A stretch of DNA of 64,000 nt from DASRDR01 sp035550795 (GTDB lineage: Bacteria > Methylomirabilota > Methylomirabilia > Rokubacteriales > DASRDR01): the NCBI GenBank assembly GCA_035550795.1, contig DASZOL010000068.1, positions 62,001-126,000 of the forward strand. Direction: 5' to 3'. Made by a program: the position numbers and the translations under genes. The notes under the pieces are model-generated. The model saw only the letters and a program-made list of their open reading frames with translations. It did no database searches and was not told the origin of the DNA. Shown here in pieces: positions 33,501 to 42,282 of the stretch; the stretch's first letter is position 1, and each line of letters starts with the position of its first letter.

Positions 33501-34928
33501 ATGGCTGAGACGGTCTTCGTCCTGGGCGGCGGCGTGACGGGCCTCGCGGCGGGAATGGCCTCCGGGCTGCCAGTCCTCGAGGCCGAGGAGGGTCCGGGCG
33601 GACTGTGCTCGTCGTACTACATGCGGCCGGGCACCTCCCGGCGGCTGTCGATGGCGCCGGTCGCGGACGACGCATACCGGTTCGAGCTGGGAGGCGGCCA
33701 CTGGATCTTCGGGGGTGACCCCCTCGTCCTGCGGCTGTTGCGGCGGCTTCGTCCGATGGCGACGTACACCCGCCGGGCCGCCGTCTACTTCCCCGAGCAA
33801 GACCGGTACGTTCCCTACCCGCTGCAGGGCCACCTTCGCGCCCTGGACCCGGGGCTGGCCGCCGCCGCGCTGGCCGAGATGGCGCGCCCCGGGGGGTCGG
33901 CAGGGACGGCGGAGACCATGAAGGGGTGGCTGGTGCGGAGCTTCGGCCCCACGCTCTGCCAGCTCTTCTTTCATCCCTTCCACGAGCGGTACACGGCGGG
34001 CCTCTACGACCGGATCGCCCCCCAGGATGCGTACAAGTCCGCGACTGACCTCACGCTGGCTATCCAGGGCGCCTTCGGTGACGTGCCCCCGGCGGGGTAC
34101 AATCCCACGTTCGCGTATCCCGAGGGTGGGCTCGACACCCTGACGCGGGAAATGGCGCGGCGGTGCGACCTCCGCACGGGCCAGCGGGTCACGCGGGTCG
34201 ACCTCGTGGGGCGCGAGCTCAGCTTCGCGGACGGGAGCCGGCGCCGGTTCGACGCCCTGATCTCAACGTTGCCCCTGAACCGGATGGCCGCGATGGCTGG
34301 CCTGACGCTGGCCGCGCCGGCCGACCCGCACACCTCCGTCCTGGTGCTGAACATCGGAGCCGCCCGGGGACCCCGCTGTCCCGAGGCGCACTGGATCTAC
34401 TGTCCGATCACGCACGCCGGCTTTCATCGCGTGGGCGTCTACAGCAACGTGGATCCGGCGTTCCTGCCCGGCACCGCGCGTGCCCGCCGGCGACTCGTGA
34501 GTCTCTACGTCGAGCGGGCCTACCCCGCGAACGTGCGTCCGGGACCCGAGGAGATCGCGGCCTACGCCGAAGCCGTGCTGGCCGAGCTGCGCGCGTGGGG
34601 CTACATCGGCGAGCCCGAGGTGGTGGACCCGACCTGGATCGATGTCGCCTACACGTGGGCGTGGCCGGGCTCCGGCTGGCGTCCGGAAGCCCTCCGGGCC
34701 CTGGAAGCCCACGACGTCCATCAGACGGGGCGCTACGGCCGCTGGGTGTTCCAGGGCATCGCCGATTCCGTCCGGGACGGGCTGATCGCGGGCGCGAGCG
34801 TGGGGCTGGCGAGGCGGCGGACCGGGCCGCGCTGGCGGCGGATCGATCGCCATTCCGCGGTGGATGGGCGGAGGGACGCCACCGGGGCGTCCGTCAGACG
34901 GGCTCCTCGTAGCCGAGCTCTCGGTTGA
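33501..34928 (+). CDS. FAD-dependent UDP-galactopyranose-mutase-like oxidoreductase
   Basis: A 475-residue flavoprotein with an N-terminal dinucleotide motif ETVFVLGGGVTGLAAGMA and a domain reminiscent of UDP-galactopyranose mutase and protoporphyrinogen oxidase (LGGGHWIFGGDPLVLRLLRR, VPYPLQGHLRAL, FFHPFHERYTAGLYD). The protein probably acts on a nucleotide sugar or a lipid-linked sugar. The ATG at 33501 is used; a GTG at 33474 would add nine residues. The C-terminal 35 codons overlap the convergent sulfotransferase gene, and the tail (rich in Arg) is unlike the family, so the original stop may have been lost. Neighbouring glycosyltransferase and sulfotransferase genes support a surface-glycan role. 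Confidence 0.78.
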   Translation: MAETVFVLGGGVTGLAAGMASGLPVLEAEEGPGGLCSSYYMRPGTSRRLSMAPVADDAYRFELGGGHWIFGGDPLVLRLLRRLRPMATYTRRAAVYFPEQDRYVPYPLQGHLRALDPGLAAAALAEMARPGGSAGTAETMKGWLVRSFGPTLCQLFFHPFHERYTAGLYDRIAPQDAYKSATDLTLAIQGAFGDVPPAGYNPTFAYPEGGLDTLTREMARRCDLRTGQRVTRVDLVGRELSFADGSRRRFDALISTLPLNRMAAMAGLTLAAPADPHTSVLVLNIGAARGPRCPEAHWIYCPITHAGFHRVGVYSNVDPAFLPGTARARRRLVSLYVERAYPANVRPGPEEIAAYAEAVLAELRAWGYIGEPEVVDPTWIDVAYTWAWPGSGWRPEALRALEAHDVHQTGRYGRWVFQGIADSVRDGLIAGASVGLARRRTGPRWRRIDRHSAVDGRRDATGASVRRAPRSRALG

Positions 34929-35898
34929 GCTCGGCGAAGCCGATCCGGCGGTAGAGCCGTTCGACGTCGTCGCTCCACCACTCGGCGGCCACGGTTCTCG
35001 TGGGCATCTTCGTCGCGGTCGGCTGACCGACGACCGTGTTCAAAACGTCCTCCAGCGCTTCCCGCTTGTGACGGACGCCGAGGAACTGCTGGAGCCGATC
35101 GAGCGCTTGCAGTTGGGCGTCCCGGCCGTTGTCGCCGACCAGCTCCTCGTAGCGCAGGCACAGCACGTTCGGCTCGCCGCGCCAGGCGGCCACCTTACGG
35201 TAGCCGATGAGCTGGTAGGGCCCGTCCTCCGCCATGTCCCACGCGAAGAACTCCTTCCACTCGGGAAACCACGCCTCCGGGGACTGCCAGCCGGGCATGT
35301 CCCGGCGCTCGCGGAAGTACCGCCGGAGCGACGCCCACGCGTCCCTGAGGTTCCGCACCATCAGGATCACCTTGAAGTCCGCGAAGAGACCCCGGGTTAC
35401 GTCCCCGTCGTGGCCGATGTGACCGAAGGCGAACTGGCCCGGGCCGATCAGGGCGACGCTGTCGGCCAGCGGGATGCGGCGAGCCAGCTCTCTTGGGTAC
35501 AGACGCACCGCGCCCATCGGGGCGAACCGCTGGTCCACGACGGCATCCCGTGTGACATGGACGCCGCAGTTCGCGACGCCCAGGCGGGGCAGCATCTTCG
35601 CGACCATGTGGGTACCGGCCTTCGGGATCGTGGTCAGGAAGATCCGATGTGCCGCGGAGCCCCGGTCCAGGACCCAGCGCGGCTGGAAGGCGGCATCGAG
35701 GAACACGGGCACCCCCCAGCGTCGCGCGATGTCCGGCGTGCCATGCGCGACCGCGAGTCGCCAGGCGTTCCGCCGACCGATCAGGGCCGCCCAGGCCCGC
35801 CGGGGGAGCGCGGCCCGTGCGGCCTCGCGCAGCAGCCGTCCGAGGGAACCCGCCTCCGGGTCCGCCGGCCCAGCCGGGAACTTTCGGCGCGGGTTCAC
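34894..35898 (-). CDS. PAPS-dependent sulfotransferase
   Basis: A 334-residue sulfotransferase. The PAPS 5-prime phosphosulfate loop is IFLTTIPKAGTHMVAKML, with Lys-Ala-Gly-Thr-His after Pro. The 3-prime phosphate region is KVILMVRNLRDAWASLRRYF. It would transfer sulfate to a hydroxyl of a sugar, lipid or small molecule. GTG at 35898 overlaps the stop of the upstream glycosyltransferase (GTGA), so the three minus-strand genes 38566-34894 form a coupled operon. Sulfation of the glycan made by the two glycosyltransferases is the obvious inference. Confidence 0.85.
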   Translation of the reverse strand: MNPRRKFPAGPADPEAGSLGRLLREAARAALPRRAWAALIGRRNAWRLAVAHGTPDIARRWGVPVFLDAAFQPRWVLDRGSAAHRIFLTTIPKAGTHMVAKMLPRLGVANCGVHVTRDAVVDQRFAPMGAVRLYPRELARRIPLADSVALIGPGQFAFGHIGHDGDVTRGLFADFKVILMVRNLRDAWASLRRYFRERRDMPGWQSPEAWFPEWKEFFAWDMAEDGPYQLIGYRKVAAWRGEPNVLCLRYEELVGDNGRDAQLQALDRLQQFLGVRHKREALEDVLNTVVGQPTATKMPTRTVAAEWWSDDVERLYRRIGFAELNRELGYEEPV

Positions 35899-36992
35899 GG
35901 CGGTTCCCACTCGATGGGCCGCGACCCGCGCACGAAGACGGCGGCCACGTGATCCCGGGCCCAGACCGCAGCGCGGAGCATGCGCCGGAGCGCGCCGGGA
36001 AACCGCGGCCCGAGCGTCCGAAGCATGGCGACCTTCAGCGCGGAGATGCCCCTGTTGCCGCGCTCTCGCACGCCGGGCGTCAAGAGATACGGCGTGCCGC
36101 CGGCCCACACCCGCGACGCGTCGAGGCAGTACGCTGCCCGTTGCCAGGCGTCCTGATCGGACGGCGACGGCAAGCCCGCCGACCGGTGCCGGCCGGCACG
36201 GCCGGCACCGTGCTGGGCGCTTCGCGGGATGGAGCCGTACATGCCGGCCAGCGACGCGAGCATCGCCTCCCGCTCGTGGCTCTGGGAGGCCGAGTTGACG
36301 TGGAACCGATAGCGGTACAGGACCTCCGGCAGGACGACCACGCGGCCGCGCCTCGCCATCCGGACGGCGAGATCCACGTCCTCCCACGGCAGGTCACGGT
36401 AGCCGGCCACGTCCTGGAACGCGGCGCGCCGGAACATCACCGAGCCCGCCGGGAAGGGCGGCGTCGGGGCCCCACGCCAGAGCGGCCAGCGATCCCGTGG
36501 GCGCACGAGCCGGCCGGTCGCGTCGATGCCCTCCCACAAGGTGCCGACCAGCACGATCTCCGGATTCGCGCGCAGCGCTTCCCACTGCCGGCGTAGGCGC
36601 TCCGGGTACGCGATGTCGTCGGCATCCATGCGGGCACAGACGGGGCTCCCGGCCAGGCCTGCCAGCCGGTTCAAGCCTGCGGCGACCCCACCCCGGATCT
36701 CGTTCCGGAACAGGCGCATCCTCCGATCCTGTCGCGCCAATCCCCTGAGGAGCTCCGCCGTCCCGTCCGTGGAGGCGTCGTCGAGGACGAGGAGCTCGAG
36801 GTCATCGAGGCTCTGGCGGAGGATGCTCGCCACGCTCTGCGGCAAGTATCGCTCCCCGTTACGCGCCGACATCAGGACACTGACCCGGGTTTCCGGGGTG
36901 TCGGGCGCCGCGCGCTCCGTCATCGCGCTCGAGGGGTGGTTGAAGCTAGCCCCCGGCGGGTGACTGGGTGCTCCCAGCGTGACCTCGCTCAC
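35895..36992 (-). CDS. Family 2 glycosyltransferase
   Basis: A 365-residue GT-A glycosyltransferase. The opening VSVLMSARNGERYLPQSVAS is typical of family 2, the DxD-type motif is ARMDADDIAYPERL, and the acceptor-side motif is PWEDVDLAVRMARRG. It uses a nucleotide sugar and is probably membrane-associated. GTG at 36992 overlaps the previous stop (GTGA); an in-frame ATG lies 23 codons further in. The N-terminal 35 residues are Pro/Ser-rich and not part of the domain. Confidence 0.9.
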   Translation of the reverse strand: MSEVTLGAPSHPPGASFNHPSSAMTERAAPDTPETRVSVLMSARNGERYLPQSVASILRQSLDDLELLVLDDASTDGTAELLRGLARQDRRMRLFRNEIRGGVAAGLNRLAGLAGSPVCARMDADDIAYPERLRRQWEALRANPEIVLVGTLWEGIDATGRLVRPRDRWPLWRGAPTPPFPAGSVMFRRAAFQDVAGYRDLPWEDVDLAVRMARRGRVVVLPEVLYRYRFHVNSASQSHEREAMLASLAGMYGSIPRSAQHGAGRAGRHRSAGLPSPSDQDAWQRAAYCLDASRVWAGGTPYLLTPGVRERGNRGISALKVAMLRTLGPRFPGALRRMLRAAVWARDHVAAVFVRGSRPIEWEPP

Positions 36993-38566
36993 GCGTTGCT
37001 CGCCTCGCGTGCCGCTGTCGCGTCGCGAGACATCGATGTCCCCCGCCCGAGCACCACCAGGGTCGTCGTGATCCAGTCGATCAGCGCCATCGCCGCCTCG
37101 CCGCGACCGAGACGATTGTAGTCAATCACATGGCTTCCGTGAAGGATCAGACGAGCGCGGCAGACGGCGAAGCGCGCCCGCGCCACGAGACCGCTCCGAT
37201 CCCGGCTCCGGACGTAGAGGCTGCGGCGCAGGACGTGACCGCGCCGGCGCCCGTCGAGCGACTCGCTCCCCGGCGCGATGTCGGCGCCCCGGGGCAGGTT
37301 CCCGGCTGTGGCCAGCGGGAACAGGCGTACACCCCGCGCGGTATCGAGGCCGAGATAGGCCCGATCGCCGGATCTTGCCAGGAACTCCGCCCATGCTCGC
37401 CGATAGCACGGCAGAAGGGCAGCGAGAGAATCCCAGTCCACGACCAGGAATCGGCAGCGGTATGCCTCGAGCAGGGCCACGGGATCCGTGCGGCGTACGT
37501 CGGTCACGGAGATCCCGCGCGAATCTGGGTCCGCGCGCCCCGTGATGCCGCGCGCGTGGTCACGGACGCCCTGCAGCACGAGCCGCGTCACCGCCGGCCG
37601 GCCCGCGAGCAGGTGCCGGAGAGCCGAGGCGAGCACGAGCCGGCGCCGCCGTCGGAACGCCTTCGGGCCCAGGCGCTCGATGGCGTGGAGGCTGTTCCGG
37701 GTGTCGTAGTAGTGGACCCAGGTCGGAGGCTTCGCCTGGCCGCTCTCGTGCCAGAAGATCGCCTCCGCGAGGTTGACCATACGGAACCCCGCCCGCCGGG
37801 CTCGGAGGCCGAACTCGACGTCGTCGTAGTGGAGGAACAGGTCGGCGGGCAGTCCGATCGAGCGGATGACCGAAACGGGGGCGAACAAGTTCGCGAAGGC
37901 GACGTAGTCGACGTCCTCCGGCGGGCGCCCGGTCCGAAGCCGCAGGGTCGACCGGTGGCCGTGGAGGGGCAGCTGGATGCCCAGCCGATCATCCCGCGCG
38001 AAGAGGCCCCCGGCCTCGTGGATCAGGCGCGGCGCCTCGGCCATGTGCATCGTCCCGCCGAGCACGACGCCCGGGCCGAGCCGCTGGACCGCGTCGACGT
38101 AGCATTGGAGGATGCGCCGCGACGGGTAGGCGTCGTTGTCCAGCAGCCACACGTAGTCGTAGGGGCGCTCGATCGCCCATGCGAGCCCAAGTCGGAACGC
38201 TCCCGATCCCCCGAGGTTCGCGCCGGTATTCAGCACCCGCACCTCCGGGAACCGGGCGGCGACGGCCTCGCGGCTTCCGTCGGAGGAGCCGTTGTCGACG
38301 ACCAGGACATCGCGGACGATTCCCGCCGGGACGCGGACGCGATGAACGAGGCCCTCCAGGCACCGGAGGAGGGCCGCCCGTCGGTTCCAGTTCGCGACGA
38401 TACAGACCAGCCGGGCAGGAACCGGAAGCGCTCCCTCGCCCTCCGTTCGCGGCGCGCAGTCGCGTCGGGCGGGCAACGGGAGGCGGGCCGGAGCCTCGGC
38501 CGCGGGGGACGCGGGTTCGGAGGGGGGCCCCGCCGCGGTCCCGTCCTTCATCGTCGTCCCCGGCAT
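36989..38566 (-). CDS. Family 2 glycosyltransferase, GlfT2-like
   Basis: A roughly 525-residue glycosyltransferase. It shows VCIVANWNRRAALLRCLEGL, the nucleotide-binding LNTGANLGGSGAFRLGL, the metal motif VWLLDNDAYPSRRIL, and the acceptor-region segments HYDDVEFGLRARRAGFRM and VHYYDTRNSLHAIERLG. The Asn-Leu-Gly-Gly-Ser-Gly-Gly-like and YYxxRN features recall galactofuranosyltransferase GlfT2 and rhamnosyl relatives. With the UGM-like flavoprotein nearby, galactofuranose transfer is a reasonable guess. The start is uncertain: ATG 38566 or ATG 38551; upstream sequence is low-complexity. It is the first gene of the operon. Confidence 0.85.
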   Translation of the reverse strand: MPGTTMKDGTAAGPPSEPASPAAEAPARLPLPARRDCAPRTEGEGALPVPARLVCIVANWNRRAALLRCLEGLVHRVRVPAGIVRDVLVVDNGSSDGSREAVAARFPEVRVLNTGANLGGSGAFRLGLAWAIERPYDYVWLLDNDAYPSRRILQCYVDAVQRLGPGVVLGGTMHMAEAPRLIHEAGGLFARDDRLGIQLPLHGHRSTLRLRTGRPPEDVDYVAFANLFAPVSVIRSIGLPADLFLHYDDVEFGLRARRAGFRMVNLAEAIFWHESGQAKPPTWVHYYDTRNSLHAIERLGPKAFRRRRRLVLASALRHLLAGRPAVTRLVLQGVRDHARGITGRADPDSRGISVTDVRRTDPVALLEAYRCRFLVVDWDSLAALLPCYRRAWAEFLARSGDRAYLGLDTARGVRLFPLATAGNLPRGADIAPGSESLDGRRRGHVLRRSLYVRSRDRSGLVARARFAVCRARLILHGSHVIDYNRLGRGEAAMALIDWITTTLVVLGRGTSMSRDATAAREASNA

Positions 38567-39116
38567 CGTCGCCCCCGGGCCGAGCCCAGCTGACCGCGCG
38601 ATCGCTCGCCGAGCCGTCCGAGCCAGCTCCGGACGGTCGGTCCGAAGCTCGCGCACGGGGGCCACTCCAGGCAGGCCGGACCCTGCCGGGCGCGCGTGAG
38701 CTCGGCCGTGGGAGGCGCCATCAGCGGGTCAGAGGCGGCGCGGGAAGCCCGACGAAGAATCGGTGGTCGCCGGCCTGACGGTCGCGTGCCTTCTCGCAAC
38801 CCTGGTGTCACGGGGCCCCGGCGCAGCATTGCTTGAAGATGTCGGATCCGACACCGATCACGAGGGGAGCATATCCCGAGCGAGAGCCAGGCGCCCAGAG
38901 CATCTGCCACGGGCGACGACGCCGGGCGGTGGTCGCTCGCGAAGACCAGTACCGAGAGAGAGGCGGACCCGGCCATGCTGGTGGCTGCGCCACGTCGGCG
39001 CGTCGACGGCACGGGATCTCGGGCCAGCCGCGCGCCGCGCACCTGGACGGGCCAAGGCACCGCCTGATCGGCGTCGCGATCGTCGGCCCGGCCGCGGATC
39101 TGCTAGAGTCGGGAGC
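38567..39116. other. 550-bp spacer between divergent operons
   Basis: I recognise no gene. Translations in all frames are Arg/Pro-rich and resemble no family. The stretch separates the glycan operon (-) from the second tct operon (+), so it should hold promoters for both. The only distinct sign is a 14-base palindrome at 38840-38853. Confidence 0.4.
38840..38853. promoter_or_regulatory. Perfect 14-bp palindrome, possible operator
   Basis: TGTCGGATCCGACA is its own reverse complement. It lies 263 bases before the tctB start and 273 before the glycosyltransferase start on the other strand. A dyad of this size in a divergent spacer fits a dimeric regulator, but nothing else supports it. Confidence 0.35.
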
Positions 39117-39617
39117 GTGAGAGCGGACGCCGTGCGGGTCGACCGCGTGCTCGGCGGGGTCCTTGCTTGCTTCGGCCTGGGCGTGATCGCCCTCGCCGCC
39201 CGCCTGCCGGCCGCGACGGCCGCGGATCCGGTGGGGCCGCGCGGCTTCCCGACGTTGCTCGGGCTCGTCATCCTGTCGTGCGGCGTCGGCCTGGCGATCG
39301 GGTCGCGGACGGCGCCCCCGGCCGACGCTGCCCCGCCGGATGACGTCGAGCCGCGCGGGGCCCCGGCTCCGCGCCCTCTTCTGGGCGCCATCGGATTCAC
39401 CGCACTCTACCTGGCCGTCCTCGAGCCGGCCGGCTACCTCCTCGCGACGCCCCCCTACCTCGCGGCGCTGCTCCTGGTGCAGGGGCGTCGCGTGACGGCC
39501 CGCGCGTTCCTCCTCACGGTCTTCGCCCTGCCCGCCGCGCTCTACGCGCTCTTCGCGGTGGCGATGCGGGTGCCGTTGCCGACGGGCCCGCTCGAGCCCT
39601 TCCTGCGGGGCTTCTAG
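39117..39617 (+). CDS. Tripartite tricarboxylate transporter small subunit (TctB), system 2
   Basis: About 166 residues with four hydrophobic segments and the TctB-type DPVGPRGFPTLLGLVILSCG near the N-terminus, followed by a Pro/Ala linker and a second hydrophobic half ending LPTGPLEPFLRGF. It pairs with the TctA protein encoded five bases later. The start is GTG at 39117 or the in-frame GTG at 39132; GGGAG precedes the first but very closely. Gene order here is B, A, C, whereas system 1 is C, crotonase, B, A. Confidence 0.82.
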   Translation: MRADAVRVDRVLGGVLACFGLGVIALAARLPAATAADPVGPRGFPTLLGLVILSCGVGLAIGSRTAPPADAAPPDDVEPRGAPAPRPLLGAIGFTALYLAVLEPAGYLLATPPYLAALLLVQGRRVTARAFLLTVFALPAALYALFAVAMRVPLPTGPLEPFLRGF

Positions 39618-39621
39618 GCAG

Positions 39622-41157
39622 GTGGACTGGGGATCGCTGGGCGCCGGCTTCGCGGTGGCGCTCCGCCCGGACAGCCTGGTGGCGATGCTGATCGGCCTCG
39701 CCTGGGGCATGATCGGCGGCGCCCTCCCCGGGGTGAGCGGGCCGTTCTCGATGGCGGTGCTGCTGCCGTTCACCTACGGTCTCGACACGGGGCTCGCACT
39801 GATGCTGCTGGCCGGCGTGTGGACGGGCGCCAACTACGGGGGGTCCATCCCGTCGATCCTGATCCGCGTGCCCGGCGCGCCGTCGAGCGCGGCCTGCATC
39901 CCCGACGGGTTCGCCCTGACCCTCCAGGGCCAGGGCGCCAAGGCGCTCGGGGTCTCGCTCATCTGCGGCTGCGTCGGCGGTCTCCTCAGCGTGCTGGTGC
40001 TGATGGTGCTGCTGGTGCCGCTCGGCTCCGCCGTGCTGGCGTTCGGCTCGCCGGAGATCTTCGCCACCACGCTGTTCGGGCTCACGGTGATGTCGAGCCT
40101 GGCGGGATCCGGCGTGGCCAAGGGCGTCGCCGCGGGCGCCTTCGGCCTGCTTCTCACCACGGTCGGCCTGGACCAGATCGCGGGCTCCCCGCGGTTCACC
40201 TTCGGGCGGGTCGAGCTCCTCGGCGGGTTCGACCTGAGCGCGGTGCTGGTCGGCTTCTTCGGCATCGGCGAGATGCTCTACCAGCTCGCCTATCCCGCCA
40301 GCGCGCCGGACCTGGTGGACCGCAAGGTCGGGACCTCGCTGCCCACGCTGCGGGAGCTGCGGGGGCTCTGGCGGGCGACGATGGTGGGCAGCGTCGTCGG
40401 CATGATCATCGGGATGATCCCGGGAGCCGGGGGACCGGTCTCGTCGTTCGTGGCCTACGGCGAGGCCCGGCGGTGGTCGAAGCGCCCGGAGCTGTTCGGC
40501 AAGGGCTCGATGGAGGGTGTGGCGGCGCCGGAGACGGCCAACAACTCGGACCAGGGGACGGCGCTCGTGCCGACGCTCCTCTTCGGGGTGCCCGGATCCG
40601 CCTCGGCCGCGGTCGTCCTGGCGGCCCTGATCCTGCACGGCGTCCGGCCGGGCCCGTTCCTGATGCAGCAGCGCGCGGACCTCCTCTGGACGTTCTTCGC
40701 CGCGCTGCTCCTGGTCAACACGGTGCTGATGGTACCGGTCGGCATCGCGCTCCAGCGCCTGTGCATGCGCGCGGTGATCGTGCCCCCGCCCGCTTTGGTG
40801 GCCGGCGTCCTCGCGCTCTCGACGCTCGGGGCATACGCGGGAAACCTCAGCCTCGCAGAGGCCGCCCACGCGCTCGTCTTCGGCGTGGTGGGATGCCTCA
40901 TGCTGCGCTTCGGCTTTCCGATCCCGGCGGTTGTCCTCGGCATGGTGCTCGGCTTCACCATGGAGGGTGAGTTCCGTCGGTCGCTGATGATGTCGTTCGG
41001 CAGCCCGATGATCTTCCTCCGCCGTCCCATCGCCGCCGTGCTGGTGGGCCTGACCGCGCTGCTCCTCCTGAGGCCGGTCATCGCCCGCGCGGGGGCCGGC
41101 GGGCGGCGGCCGGCCGGAGGGCCGCGCCCGCCCGCCGAAGCCGTGAGGTCGGCGTGA
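39622..41157 (+). CDS. Tripartite tricarboxylate transporter large subunit (TctA), system 2
   Basis: A 511-residue TctA membrane protein. Family motifs GGALPGVSGPFSMAVLLPFT and IIGMIPGAGGPVSSFVAYGE are present, and GVAAPETANNSDQGTALVP matches the conserved segment of the other copy. It differs from system 1 in having Ser-Asp-Gln after ANN and a Gly/Pro-rich C-terminal tail. GTG at 39622 is five bases after the TctB stop. It works with the binding protein encoded at 41294 to import a carboxylate. Confidence 0.93.
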   Translation: MDWGSLGAGFAVALRPDSLVAMLIGLAWGMIGGALPGVSGPFSMAVLLPFTYGLDTGLALMLLAGVWTGANYGGSIPSILIRVPGAPSSAACIPDGFALTLQGQGAKALGVSLICGCVGGLLSVLVLMVLLVPLGSAVLAFGSPEIFATTLFGLTVMSSLAGSGVAKGVAAGAFGLLLTTVGLDQIAGSPRFTFGRVELLGGFDLSAVLVGFFGIGEMLYQLAYPASAPDLVDRKVGTSLPTLRELRGLWRATMVGSVVGMIIGMIPGAGGPVSSFVAYGEARRWSKRPELFGKGSMEGVAAPETANNSDQGTALVPTLLFGVPGSASAAVVLAALILHGVRPGPFLMQQRADLLWTFFAALLLVNTVLMVPVGIALQRLCMRAVIVPPPALVAGVLALSTLGAYAGNLSLAEAAHALVFGVVGCLMLRFGFPIPAVVLGMVLGFTMEGEFRRSLMMSFGSPMIFLRRPIAAVLVGLTALLLLRPVIARAGAGGRRPAGGPRPPAEAVRSA

Positions 41158-41293
41158 GCCCGCCGCCGGGTCCGATCGAGGCGGGTTCCCGGCGCGTGGC
41201 GGTCCGCCTCCGGTGCGGTCAGGTGGGCCCCGTGATCGCGGAGCGGCCCGCGCGAGAGACCTCGACATCCCTGGAATGAAAGGAGACCGAGCC

Positions 41294-42274
41294 ATGCGTC
41301 GTCCGCCTTCGCTGACCTCGATCCTCGCGACGTCGCTCCTGGCGCTCCTGGCCGGCGTGTCGGCCGGCCGCGCCCAGGAGGCCTTCCCGGCTCGTCCGAT
41401 CACCCTGGTCGTCGGCTTCGCGCCGGGCGGCGGCGCTGACGTCTTCGGCCGCGCCGTCGCCGACGCGGTGAAGACCACACTGCCTCGACCCCTGGTCGTC
41501 GAGAACCGGCCGGGGGCCGGCGGCACCAACGCCGCCGCCTATGCGCTGGGTCGTCCTGCGGACGGCTACACGCTGCTGTTCGGCCATGCGGGCTCGACGA
41601 TCTTGACGCCCACCATCGGCAACACGCCCAACCTCAAGTGGGACGCCTTCGAGCCGGTGGCCCGCGTGCAGGGCGAGGAGGAGTTCCTGTTCCTCCGACC
41701 CGGCTCCCAGTGGAAGACGATCGACGACGTGGCCGCCTTCGCCAAGCAGAACCCCGGGAAGTTCCGCGTCGGAGGCTCGGCGGTCGGCGGCATCGACAGC
41801 TTCGTGGTCCTCACGTGGGAGAAGGTCGCCGGGCTCGACGTGACCTACGTGCCGTTCGAGGGCGGCGGGCCGGCCACGCTCTCCTTCCTGGGCGGCAACG
41901 TGGACATGCTCGTGGGGAACGTCTCCGACAGCGTCGCCAACCTGGAGGCCAAGCGGATGTTCCCGGTCGCGGTCGCCAGCGAGAAGCGGAGCCCGATCTA
42001 TCCCGACGTGCCCACGCTCAAGGAAAAGGGCTGGGACGTCGCCCTGGCGCAGTGGCGCGGGATCCTGGCTCCCAAGGGCACGCCCCCGGACCGGGTCAAG
42101 GCGCTGGCCGACGCCTTCCAGAAAGGGCTCGCCACCGACAGCTGGAAGGCCTTCCGGCAGCGCACCCAGTCGGTCGACCTCTTCCTGGGCCCGGCCGAGT
42201 TTCGCGCGTTCCTGGCCGCCGAGGAGGGGCGCTTCGTGCCGCTGATCGACGAGCTCGGACTCCGGAAGAAGTAA
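41294..42274 (+). CDS. Tripartite tricarboxylate transporter binding protein (TctC/Bug), system 2
   Basis: A 326-residue Bug-family periplasmic binding protein. Its signal peptide is RPPSLTSILATSLLALLAGV with cleavage after AGRAQ, and the mature start is AFPARPITLVVGFAPGGGAD. The ATG at 41294 is eight bases after AGGAG and is preferred to an ATG at 41276. It is transcribed after TctA, with an isomerase-like gene beginning nine bases after its stop, so uptake and metabolism are probably co-expressed. Confidence 0.93.
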   Translation: MRRPPSLTSILATSLLALLAGVSAGRAQEAFPARPITLVVGFAPGGGADVFGRAVADAVKTTLPRPLVVENRPGAGGTNAAAYALGRPADGYTLLFGHAGSTILTPTIGNTPNLKWDAFEPVARVQGEEEFLFLRPGSQWKTIDDVAAFAKQNPGKFRVGGSAVGGIDSFVVLTWEKVAGLDVTYVPFEGGGPATLSFLGGNVDMLVGNVSDSVANLEAKRMFPVAVASEKRSPIYPDVPTLKEKGWDVALAQWRGILAPKGTPPDRVKALADAFQKGLATDSWKAFRQRTQSVDLFLGPAEFRAFLAAEEGRFVPLIDELGLRKK

Positions 42275-42282
42275 GGCGCGGC

